A DNA stretch of 34,029 nucleotides from Scytonema sp. UIC 10036 (GTDB lineage: Bacteria > Cyanobacteriota > Cyanobacteriia > Cyanobacteriales > Nostocaceae): the NCBI RefSeq assembly GCF_009725235.1, contig NZ_WJFC01000137.1, positions 1 to 34,029 of the forward strand. The letters run 5' to 3'. A model generated the notes under the pieces. The model saw nothing but the letters and a program-made list of their open reading frames with translations. It ran no database searches and was not told where the DNA came from. Numbering within the stretch: position 1 is the first letter of the stretch; each line of letters opens with the position of its first letter. A program made the position numbers and the translations under genes. Positions 25,511 through 32,671 of this stretch are shown here, one piece after another.

Positions 25511-26875
25511 CTAAAGGCTTTCTTCTCTTGATGAACTACGCTGCTTAGCTGTTGCTATCAAAGTCTCTATAGCTCGCTCTTTTTGAGGATCTTTACCCTC
25601 TGCATATTCCAACGAGAAGGGAACGCTAATATCTGGTGTGACGCCTTTACCTTCTAGCCTTTGGTTCTCATCAAGAAATACATTGGAAACCGCTAAATAA
25701 AGGAAGCTACCATCATCCATAAGAAAAAGACGACCAGCAACGACTGCACCCGTTGTTTTAGAACCAATGACAGGTCCTATTTTATGTTGTTGAAAAGCAT
25801 ATGCCAGAATTTCCTTACTACTTCTGCTTCCTTCATTAATTATCATGACAACAGGCTTTTTCCATTGAGGAATAAATGTATATTTTCTACCATCACGAGC
25901 AATATTGGTAACGCTTGGTCCTGCTTTTGCTGTGAATATGTTGAGATAGCTAATGTCTCCTCCACCCCAGCCATCTCGTAAATCTAAAACTAAACCATCT
26001 GCTTCTCGAAGACGACCATAGATAAGGTCTTCCCGTAGCTGTTCTTGATCGGGATCGGCTGCATTTGACCAAATGTGAACGTAACCAATTTTTTTACCAT
26101 CCCGCTCAATTGTTTGGGTACTTGCTTGCTGTGCTGACTTAAATATCGTGGTTGCGTCTAGCAGTTTGGGAATTACGGTAATTGTTTGGCGGCTGTTCGC
26201 ATTACTGGTTCTTTGAATTAACAATGTGACGTTTTGATCGGCTAACCCTGCAAAAGACTCAATGGGTTTGTAAGGGCGATCGCCTACACTGAGCAATTGG
26301 TCGCCTACTTTTAAACCAGCTTTAGCAGCAGGGCTACCATCAAGTATGGTACTGATAAAGGTTTTGCCGTTGATGTCTTTAGTAGTTATACCAATACCAC
26401 TGTATTCAATTTTCCCTTTTGGAAAAAACTTTCTTAACTGTTTTTGAAAGTCAGGATTCCCTGCTTGAAAAATACCTAAAAGCTGGTAATAAGCAGGTTC
26501 ATCCTTTATGTAGAAGCGAGTGTGAGATGTTTGCAACTCAGAAAGCATTTGATTGATAACCACAGCAAGTTCTTGGCTGGACTTGGTGTTTGCTGCGAAT
26601 GGTTCATACTTTTTCCGCATTGCCTTCCAGTCCACTCCATTAAAGTTGGGGTCGTAAAAGTTTTCGTTTACAGTTTGCCAAACTTTTTCAAAAATCTTTA
26701 CTTGTGGTTGTGCAAGCATTTTGGGTAAGGGAGAAGCAAACCACAAGAGGAGTAAAGCTGCAACACTCATTAACATTGCTACAGCTAATCTGTTTAACTG
26801 AGTGAGTCTCAGTCTTGCGATCGCCCTTGGCGCAAGCCGTACCCGGCTTATCGTGTTGGTTTTCAGGTTGTTCAT
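25511..26875 (-). CDS. S41-family (C-terminal processing protease-like) protein with PDZ domain
   Basis: The 454-residue product has an N-terminal membrane anchor or signal (LAVAMLMSVAALLLLWFASP, about residues 31-50), an S41 N-terminal helical part (VWQTVNENFYDPNFNGVDW), a PDZ domain (about 150-230; SPAAKAGLKVGDQLLSVGD) and an S41 catalytic domain (GYVHIWS, GLVLDLRDGWGG, INEGSRSSKEILAYAF). The Ser nucleophile position appears to be S352. The lysine of classical CtpA/Tsp enzymes (TFGKG) is not there: the segment reads GSKTTGAVV with Ala377 in its place. It may therefore use the tetrad chemistry of other S41 members, or be inactive. Located in the periplasm or thylakoid lumen by prediction. 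Confidence 0.88.
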   Translation of the reverse strand: MNNLKTNTISRVRLAPRAIARLRLTQLNRLAVAMLMSVAALLLLWFASPLPKMLAQPQVKIFEKVWQTVNENFYDPNFNGVDWKAMRKKYEPFAANTKSSQELAVVINQMLSELQTSHTRFYIKDEPAYYQLLGIFQAGNPDFQKQLRKFFPKGKIEYSGIGITTKDINGKTFISTILDGSPAAKAGLKVGDQLLSVGDRPYKPIESFAGLADQNVTLLIQRTSNANSRQTITVIPKLLDATTIFKSAQQASTQTIERDGKKIGYVHIWSNAADPDQEQLREDLIYGRLREADGLVLDLRDGWGGGDISYLNIFTAKAGPSVTNIARDGRKYTFIPQWKKPVVMIINEGSRSSKEILAYAFQQHKIGPVIGSKTTGAVVAGRLFLMDDGSFLYLAVSNVFLDENQRLEGKGVTPDISVPFSLEYAEGKDPQKERAIETLIATAKQRSSSREESL

Positions 26876-26979
26876 CTAAATTAATGTAGATGCGTAGCAA
26901 CTTATAGCACGACCATCTTGATGACTCATTAGTTCCTATTGGAAATAGACTCAAGACTACTCCCTGGCAGCAATTCCTC

Positions 26980-27062
26980 ATCTTCCCTCTCTGCGCTCTG
27001 GAGCGTCTGCGGTTCAAAAGTCATTTATTTAACCGCCGAGACGCAGAGGACGCAGAGGTAAG
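26980..27062. repeat. CGCAGAG-type inverted repeat
   Basis: CTCTCTGCGCTCTGGAGCG then TCTGCGGTT (26987-27016) faces AACCGCCGAGACGCAGAGG then ACGCAGAGG (27030-27057) in opposite orientation. Together they make a fold-back version of a dispersed family also seen at 23503-23534 and, in relaxed form, at 32492-32568. It lies between the S41-protein and murJ genes. Confidence 0.6.
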
Positions 27063-27170
27063 AAGTGAGAGAACTATTGATTTGCTGAAGTTTTTATCCA
27101 CCTTGACAGGGGTAGTAGGGCTAACGCTTACCCTACAAAATTCGGTAATTTTAGAGTGGAAAGGGAGTCG

Positions 27171-28784
27171 CTATCGTCTTTTTCCCCTCAAACGATTTAC
27201 CAACAACTCAACTTCTGGCAATTTCATTACACTCACTAAAGCTGCAAAAACTCCTAATCCAATACTACTAGCAAGGCTTAATTGCAACAACTGTCTCAGT
27301 ATTCCTTCGCTGCCCCAAAGAATTTCAAAACCCCAACTTGTGAGCCAACAGGTAAGCCCTGCTATCCCGCTTATACCAATTAAACCCAGTATGGGTAGAC
27401 TCCATTCTCGCAAAGCTAAACCGTTGAGTCGCCGATGCAAGCACCACAACAACATTATCGTTGCTGTTAAATTCACTCCCATAGAGGCAAGAACTAAACC
27501 GGGTGCCCCAAAGGCTTTGACTAGAAAATAATCGAGTACTATATTCAGTAAAATATTTATTAAAGTTATGCGAAAAGGTGTTTGCCCATCTTCCAAAGCA
27601 TAGAAGACTCGCACGAGTATGCTGACAACAACACTGGTGAAAGCTCCCAAACCATAAGCCATGACAAGAGTTGCAACAAGTTTGGATGCATTGGAATCAA
27701 ATGCTTGGCGCTCGTACACTATTCTGACAATTGGCACAGCTAAAGTTATCATCAAAGCTCCTAAGGGTAACATGGTGAGGGCTGTGATAATAATGCTTTG
27801 CCGAATCCGCAGTTTTAACCCTAACCAATCTTCTGGTTTTGTCAATTGGGAAAATACTGTCATGAATGGTATTAATAAGGCACTGGTAAAAATGCCTTTG
27901 GGAGTTTGAGCAAGTAGCCCAGCGTAATTTAATGCCGACGCTGCATGGGGAATGTAAGAAGCGAAGAATAAATCTACGTAAATGTTAATTTGGGTCATGC
28001 TGGAAGATAAAATGGCAGGGGTCATGACTGCGATCGCCTCTTTCACCCCAGGGGAATAAAAGTCAAAGCGCAGGCGTAGTGTCCCCATACCCTCCCGCCA
28101 CTGCACTATTAATTGAACTACCCATTGCAAAACAGCACCTGCAAGGGTTCCTCCTGCTAATACCAAGCCTCCTAGCTTGAATATAGGGGGTAGGGAGTAG
28201 GGGGTAGGGAGTAGGGGATAGTCAGATGTATTAGCTGGGATTCCATGTTGTAGGACGAAGAAACCCAAGCCAATGATGACAGTTACACTTGAGAGCATTG
28301 GGCTAATGGAAGGAAGCCAGTAATGTTGTGCTGCATTGAGGGTACCAAAGCCAATACCGATAAACCCCGATAGCAAAGCGATGGGAGCCATTATCTGTAA
28401 TTGTTGTGCAGCAAGGGTTTTAACTTGTGGTTCCAAACCAGGGGCTATTAAATGAGTGAAAAAATCTGCAAAAACAATCAAACTAATTGTTATCAAAAGT
28501 AAGATAAAGCCAACAAGGGTGGTGATGGTTTCTACCAAAGCAGCAGCTGTTGATTTGTCTCGCTTTGCTAAAACACTCACTAGAGTACTGTGCAAAGGAC
28601 CGTTGATACCGCCAAGCAAGACTAACAAAAAGCCGGGGATAATATAGGCGTAATTGTATGCATCAGCAACCGCACCAACTCCAAAAACGGCTGCAACACA
28701 AGTTGCTCGCAGTAACCCGAAGATTTTGCTAATGAGAGTGGCGATCGCAACAATTCCCGCAATTCCAGCTAGTGAGCGCTTCAT
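27171..28784 (-). CDS. murJ: Lipid II flippase MurJ (MviN) with in-frame repeat insert
   Basis: A 537-residue polytopic membrane protein of the MOP superfamily: N-terminal KRSLAGIAGIVAIATLISKIFG, GLLRATCVAAVFGVG (MurJ-type FGxG), then about 14 hydrophobic segments to the end. MurJ flips lipid II for peptidoglycan synthesis. Between HYWLPS...FFVLQHGI and KLGGLVLAGGTLAGAVLQW there is an unusual hydrophilic run, PANTSDYPLLPTPYSLPPIF, encoded in part by the GGGGTAGGGAGTA tract at 28186-28221. The frame is maintained in a periplasm/cytoplasm loop. Its ATG directly abuts the stop codon of the endonuclease gene, so the two are probably cotranscribed and coupled. Confidence 0.94.
   Translation of the reverse strand: MKRSLAGIAGIVAIATLISKIFGLLRATCVAAVFGVGAVADAYNYAYIIPGFLLVLLGGINGPLHSTLVSVLAKRDKSTAAALVETITTLVGFILLLITISLIVFADFFTHLIAPGLEPQVKTLAAQQLQIMAPIALLSGFIGIGFGTLNAAQHYWLPSISPMLSSVTVIIGLGFFVLQHGIPANTSDYPLLPTPYSLPPIFKLGGLVLAGGTLAGAVLQWVVQLIVQWREGMGTLRLRFDFYSPGVKEAIAVMTPAILSSSMTQINIYVDLFFASYIPHAASALNYAGLLAQTPKGIFTSALLIPFMTVFSQLTKPEDWLGLKLRIRQSIIITALTMLPLGALMITLAVPIVRIVYERQAFDSNASKLVATLVMAYGLGAFTSVVVSILVRVFYALEDGQTPFRITLINILLNIVLDYFLVKAFGAPGLVLASMGVNLTATIMLLWCLHRRLNGLALREWSLPILGLIGISGIAGLTCWLTSWGFEILWGSEGILRQLLQLSLASSIGLGVFAALVSVMKLPEVELLVNRLRGKRR
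28186..28221. repeat. GGGGTAGGGAGTA repeat inside murJ
   Basis: On the plus strand the tract reads GGGGGTAGGGAGTA twice in tandem, then GGGGATAG. It encodes a Leu/Pro/Tyr-rich insert in MurJ (frame kept). Related GGGGTTAGGGG sequence lies at 9143-9190. Confidence 0.75.
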
Positions 28785-29591
28785 TTAAGAATTACAGTAA
28801 GTTTTTTGTGCTAATGTAACATCTAACACGAAAGGATTTTCATTTCCTTGGAATTCAGCGATCGCATGACTGCGCTCGATTTCAGTCGTGTCGGGAGGAT
28901 CTTGCTGGTTCCATCGACACAGAGTTTGACGCTGTTTTTCAAAGTAATTTGGGTCTACAGCGTTAGCGCGATCGCGATAGATAGTGTTGAAGTAGAACAT
29001 TGCCCTAGCAATATTTCCTTTTACTTCTTCTCTCGGTTCAAATCGAGAAAATGCCGATTCGCTAAACTCATCAATTTCACTCACAGGAATTGTTTTCAAA
29101 CGAACATCATTTCGAAACCATTTCTCAGTACTTCTATCCTCGATTTCGCTAAAAGGTTTGTTACCGCGATCGCTATTAACATCGATTCTAGAGGGAAATA
29201 AATGATGAAGGTCACTTCGGGCATTTCCCTTATCAGCCCCTTTACTTTGAGGCCAAACATGTTCGGTATTTTGTCCCAGCTTATCAGCCTTCTGACTGGG
29301 GTCGCCGCCTCCTGTTAAGCGAATTGAGAAACCAGTATAAATGTCTGTTACAATGCCTCCTTTGTTGTCAATAACACCAAACATCTGGTCTCTTGCTCTG
29401 TCATAGTTCAAGTTTCCATTGGGCTTATACTCTCGAGCAAGTTCCTCAATTAAAGCCGCCGATGATATCTCACCTTCTCTAACTTCAGGTGGAGGAGTTG
29501 GTACTTGAGCCAAGGGGCTAGCTTGTAATGAACTTATCCCGACAAAAAATATGAGAGAAATACTAATTAGGAGCAATTTGATGAATTTCAT
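28785..29591 (-). CDS. Secreted endonuclease I family nuclease
   Basis: After a typical signal peptide (MKFIKLLLISISLIFFVGIS) comes a domain of the Endonuclease_I family (His-Me finger nucleases): YDRARDQMFGVIDNKGG, QNTEHVWPQSKG with the EHVWP catalytic motif, RSDLHHLFPSRIDVNSDRGN and a C-terminal RSHAIAEFQGNENPFVLD. Family members cut double-stranded DNA without strong sequence preference in the periplasm or outside. I start at 29591; in-frame ATGs at 29639 and 29633 would add 16 or 14 residues before a clear signal peptide. The TAA is followed at once by the murJ ATG. Role in nutrient use from DNA, or limitation of DNA uptake, is only a guess. Confidence 0.92.
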   Translation of the reverse strand: MKFIKLLLISISLIFFVGISSLQASPLAQVPTPPPEVREGEISSAALIEELAREYKPNGNLNYDRARDQMFGVIDNKGGIVTDIYTGFSIRLTGGGDPSQKADKLGQNTEHVWPQSKGADKGNARSDLHHLFPSRIDVNSDRGNKPFSEIEDRSTEKWFRNDVRLKTIPVSEIDEFSESAFSRFEPREEVKGNIARAMFYFNTIYRDRANAVDPNYFEKQRQTLCRWNQQDPPDTTEIERSHAIAEFQGNENPFVLDVTLAQKTYCNS

Positions 29592-29701
29592 TTTTTCTTT
29601 AAGGAATGATTTTCTGGAAATACGCTGGTACATTGGCAAGATACCAGTTACTTCTCAATAGGTGCAAATCAAATTAACTTATGTACCTTGCAATTCCCAT
29701 A

Positions 29702-30691
29702 TCAACCCTTTTCCCACCTTGCCAAACAAGTCTTCAAAATCACCTCAATCAATTGCTGATAAGATAAACCAGCCGCACCAGCAATTTGAGCAAAAGAACG
29801 CTGTGGATGCAACGTAGCATCTGCATTGATATCTAATAGATACGCCCGTCCATCTGATGCTATGCGAAAATCAAAGGTTGCATAATCTAGCGGTGCAAAA
29901 AACTTCATCAATTCCAATGTGGCATCTCGCAACCCCCGCAGCTTTGAATCGGCAAGATCGACTCCAATTTTCTTAAACTTTCCCTGACGCTTAGCCTGCA
30001 AATCTAAAACTTCTTCATTCAGTGATTCACCTACAGCATTGACTGTTTCTACTGCACCAAATAACAATGGTGAAGAATTGCCAACAATACCCACTGTAAT
30101 CTCACGACCTGCAATAAATTCTTCACACAGTACTGGTACATGAAATAACTGACTTATTTCCTCCACTTGTTGACGGAGTACAGCCAATCCCTCTTGGTTA
30201 TCAAATTTCCGCAACCCCAAGGAGTAACCTTCACAACTGGGTTTTAAAATTGAGCTTGACCAAGGAGGTAAAGATTGAATATCCTTTCCTGTTTCATATC
30301 GATACCAAGGGGGTGTCAAAATTCCATACCACTGCAACACGGGTTTAAGGAGATCTTTATTCAATGTCAAACTTTTGACCGTAGCATCACCGCCAGTGTA
30401 AGGAATACCCAGTTGCTCTAAAATTGCAGGTGCTAGGGCGGTACGATTGCGGGAAAGGGTTCTGACTGAAAGGTTCCAAACAAAATCTGGCAGTTGATTA
30501 AAACGCCACCTTTCTAACAAATTATTTAAAGTGCCTATTTTATCTACTTTGTAACCTAAAGCTGTTAAACTTTCTGCCACAGCTTCCACTTCTTCTGGTT
30601 CTCGCCAGTGATAGTGTGTTTGTTCTTTTGCTGTTAAGTCTGACATGATGTCAGCCTCAAGCTCAAATAATAGTCCTATGTTATTGGTCAT
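29702..30691 (-). CDS. ATP-grasp ligase of the D-Ala-D-Ala ligase family
   Basis: The 329-residue product has the family plan: an N-terminal strand (IGLLFELEAD), GIPYTGGDATVKSLTLNKDLLKPVL, SSILKPSCEGYSLGL (ATP loop), VLCEEFIAGREITVGIVG and a metal-binding C-terminal segment (YATFDFRIASDGRAYLLDINADATLHPQ) with D...N ligands. It is more divergent than housekeeping Ddl, whose GSSxGV loop is replaced by CEGYSL, so the amino-acid substrates may differ. The ATG at 30691 lies within the heptamer array at 30683-30801. The preceding gene on the strand encodes a KamA-like radical SAM protein. A true Ddl is possible but less likely. Confidence 0.85.
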   Translation of the reverse strand: MTNNIGLLFELEADIMSDLTAKEQTHYHWREPEEVEAVAESLTALGYKVDKIGTLNNLLERWRFNQLPDFVWNLSVRTLSRNRTALAPAILEQLGIPYTGGDATVKSLTLNKDLLKPVLQWYGILTPPWYRYETGKDIQSLPPWSSSILKPSCEGYSLGLRKFDNQEGLAVLRQQVEEISQLFHVPVLCEEFIAGREITVGIVGNSSPLLFGAVETVNAVGESLNEEVLDLQAKRQGKFKKIGVDLADSKLRGLRDATLELMKFFAPLDYATFDFRIASDGRAYLLDINADATLHPQRSFAQIAGAAGLSYQQLIEVILKTCLARWEKG

Positions 30692-30801
30692 TGGTCATTT
30701 GTCATTGGTCATTTGTCATTTGTCATTAGCAATTAGCCATTAGCAATTAGCCATTAGCAATTAGCCATTAGCAATTAGCCATTAGCCATTAGCCATTAGC
30801 C
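30683..30801. repeat. STRR: 17 tandem heptamers spanning the KamA-ligase gap
   Basis: Seventeen uninterrupted heptamers run from 30683 to 30801: first ATTGGTC and ATTTGTC forms (six units), then ATTAGCA alternating with ATTAGCC, ending with four ATTAGCC units. The array includes the KamA stop codon (30796-30798, read as TAA on the minus strand) and the ligase ATG (30689-30691). Cyanobacterial STRRs are known; one that supplies both codons is notable. Confidence 0.92.
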
Positions 30802-31965
30802 ATTTTTTATTGGAAGCCAACAAGTTTGCTCGTCAATTGGTAACAATATCACTCCAGAATTATCTAATCCCCGTCGCACCTGCTGCCATTTGGCAACTAA
30901 CTGTATGGGTGAAGTGGGAAGAATACCTACGAGTTCTAGTTTGCCGTCTTCATGAGTTAAGATATAGCGAAAGCGTTTGACAGGTCCACTGCACTGTTGG
31001 CGAACTGTTTCTATTAAGCCCATTCCTTCTACAATTGGCAGTTGAAAGTGAGTTGCATGCTTGACGGGGCGCGGGTGAAAGATATATTGAGGAATCACGC
31101 CATGACGATGGAGTTGTTTGAAAAGTTCAGTTAAAACCTCTGAAGAGTCGTTAATACCTTTCATTAAAGCAATTTGAGAAGTCAGCAAACAACCTGATTT
31201 TTGCAGATTTTCTAGGGCGCAAATTGTTGTTGTGGAGATTTCACGGGGATGATCGAAATGGCATTGAATGATGATTTGAAATCGAGATTTATATTGATAC
31301 AAAACATCTAAGAGTTCTGGATCGGTGGTGAAACGACTGGGTAAGAAAGCGGGGAGTTTGGTACTGATGCGAATTTGCCAAATATGGGGAATTTGTGCGA
31401 TCGCACCTAAAAGATTAGCTAAACGGCGAGTGCTGGAAATCATGGGATCGCCACCTGAGAGAAGCACGTTATCTATTTCTGGGTGTTCGGTAATATAAGT
31501 CAGTGCTTCTTGTAAATCCTCAATTGTCTCTTTTGTCAATACATCACGGCTCATCAACCGTCGTCGAAAACAGTAGCGGCAATGTCCCGCACAAGATTGT
31601 GTTATAATTAACACTGCTGTTTGGTCGTATTTATGCTGCAAACCTTGTATAATCGTGGAAATTTCTTCCCCACTGGTATCAAAGCTTCCCGATTCATCCT
31701 TCTCTCCTTCTGAAGGTAACAGCAGCAACCGCAGGGGGTCATTGGGATTTTGCCAATTTATGAGATCTGCATAACCTTGGGGAACCATCATGGGAAAACT
31801 GTGCTTTGCCTCAGTCACGCGATCGCGTTCCTCCAGGGATAAAGACAGCCAGTCTTCTACGCGCTCGGATAGTTTTAAACTTTCAATTAATTCCTCCTTC
31901 CAATCTCTGACTGTAGGAAAGTTTTTCGGCACTTCATTGATACTTGTATTTGTCATTTCCCACAC
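30796..31965 (-). CDS. KamA-family radical SAM protein (lysine 2,3-aminomutase-like)
   Basis: The 389-residue protein has the radical-SAM cluster motif CAGHCRYC (CX3CX2C) followed by FRRRLMSRDVL, then NVLLSGGDPMI, IRISTKLPAFLPSRF, and a C-terminal part PQYIFHPRPVKHATHF, LPIVEGMGLIETVR, SGPVKRFRYILTHEDGKLEL. Lysine 2,3-aminomutases use the cluster, SAM and PLP to shift an alpha-amino group to beta. In these, PLP binds a lysine in a Gly-rich loop (GGGGK); here the aligned loop seems to read HEDGK, keeping Lys but not the glycines. EpmB-like activity on EF-P lysine is another possibility. The last codons lie within the heptamer array. Confidence 0.88.
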   Translation of the reverse strand: MWEMTNTSINEVPKNFPTVRDWKEELIESLKLSERVEDWLSLSLEERDRVTEAKHSFPMMVPQGYADLINWQNPNDPLRLLLLPSEGEKDESGSFDTSGEEISTIIQGLQHKYDQTAVLIITQSCAGHCRYCFRRRLMSRDVLTKETIEDLQEALTYITEHPEIDNVLLSGGDPMISSTRRLANLLGAIAQIPHIWQIRISTKLPAFLPSRFTTDPELLDVLYQYKSRFQIIIQCHFDHPREISTTTICALENLQKSGCLLTSQIALMKGINDSSEVLTELFKQLHRHGVIPQYIFHPRPVKHATHFQLPIVEGMGLIETVRQQCSGPVKRFRYILTHEDGKLELVGILPTSPIQLVAKWQQVRRGLDNSGVILLPIDEQTCWLPIKNG

Positions 31966-31987
31966 TAATACTTGGATTGTTTTGATT

Positions 31988-32101
31988 ATGCCAAATTTTG
32001 ACCCCTCAATCTTGACTCTGCCTGTTCGGGTTATTAAGCAAGTGAAAAAATTGGAACAATTTCCTTTGTTTATAGATTTATTAAACTTAAATATTGATTA
32101 A
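31988..32101 (+). CDS. Possible 37-residue ORF or gene remnant
   Basis: The frame MPNFDPSILTLPVRVIKQVK with KLEQFPLFIDLLNLNID starts 23 bp from the divergent KamA start and ends 62 bp before the RTX remnant. No ribosome-binding site is convincing. It resembles no family I know; it could be the N-terminal piece of the gene whose C-terminal piece is at 32163, as a deletion would leave. Confidence 0.3.
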   Translation: MPNFDPSILTLPVRVIKQVKKLEQFPLFIDLLNLNID

Positions 32102-32162
32102 AGCTTAAATTTATGTTCTGGAGATTCATTGCTTAATAAATCTGGATATTTCAGCTAGCTTT

Positions 32163-32444
32163 TTGTCATTGTCGCCTTTTCCTGTCTTTACTGGCGATAA
32201 CACTCTTGCAGGAGGCGCTGGTCAGGATATTTTTGTCCGATCGAGCGAAGGCAAAAATACAATTGTAGACTTTAAGAATGGTCTAGATTTGTTAGTGTTA
32301 ACTGGTGGGTTGACATTTAATTCACTTTCTATTTTTGAAAAAAATGGCGGTACTAGGATCGCAAGCAACAACAATCAACCCTTAGCGTTCTTAGCTCATG
32401 TCAATCCTCATCTTATTACACCTGAAGACTTTATAATTGTATGA
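32163..32444 (+). pseudogene. C-terminal remnant of an RTX (hemolysin-type calcium-binding) protein
   Basis: GDNTLAGGAGQDIFVRSSEGKNTIVDFKNGLDLLVLTGGLTF is the typical end of RTX-repeat proteins: one GGxGxD nonapeptide, then the TIVDF-NGxD secretion-proximal segment and ITPEDFIIV at the C terminus. Full proteins have many nonapeptides; only one or two remain here and the frame begins at a TTG. It is probably the last piece of a deleted surface or secreted protein, although a short expressed peptide cannot be excluded. Confidence 0.6.
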
Positions 32445-32671
32445 ATTACATCATGTCCGGTAGCATAATCATGCGGAAAAGTTTCTTAATTTCTTAGCGC
32501 CTTTGCGACGGCAGGCGCTTCAACTGGTGGTAACCACAAGCTAGCGCTGCCTCGTCTTTGCGTGAGCTTTATTCAGGTTATACAAGCGGACATGATATTG
32601 GTTTGTAGTTGCAATGGATGCAAAGACAGCGCAACTACAAACGTAATACAAGTGTTTATCCGAACATGATA
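32445..32671. other. Intergenic region with dispersed repeat and hairpin
   Basis: TTAGCGCCTTTGCGACG (32494-32510) and TCTTTGCGTGAG (32554-32565) are members of a dispersed family. Two ACATGATATT words, at 32590-32599 and 32664-32673, flank the 12-bp inverted repeat annotated separately. No gene seen. Confidence 0.45.
32601..32642 (-). terminator. 12-bp perfect inverted repeat downstream of the GT4 gene
   Basis: GTTTGTAGTTGC (32601-32612) and GCAACTACAAAC (32631-32642) form a perfect 12-bp stem with an 18-base loop, 30 bp downstream of the glycosyltransferase stop on its strand. There is no U-tract, so its role as a terminator is uncertain; it may be a repeat element. Confidence 0.4.

Noticed and set aside
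30646..30691. Later start (ATG 30646) for the ATP-grasp ligase
   Set aside because: It would remove the N-terminal strand IGLLFELEAD that fits the family fold; the ATG in the heptamer array is preferred.
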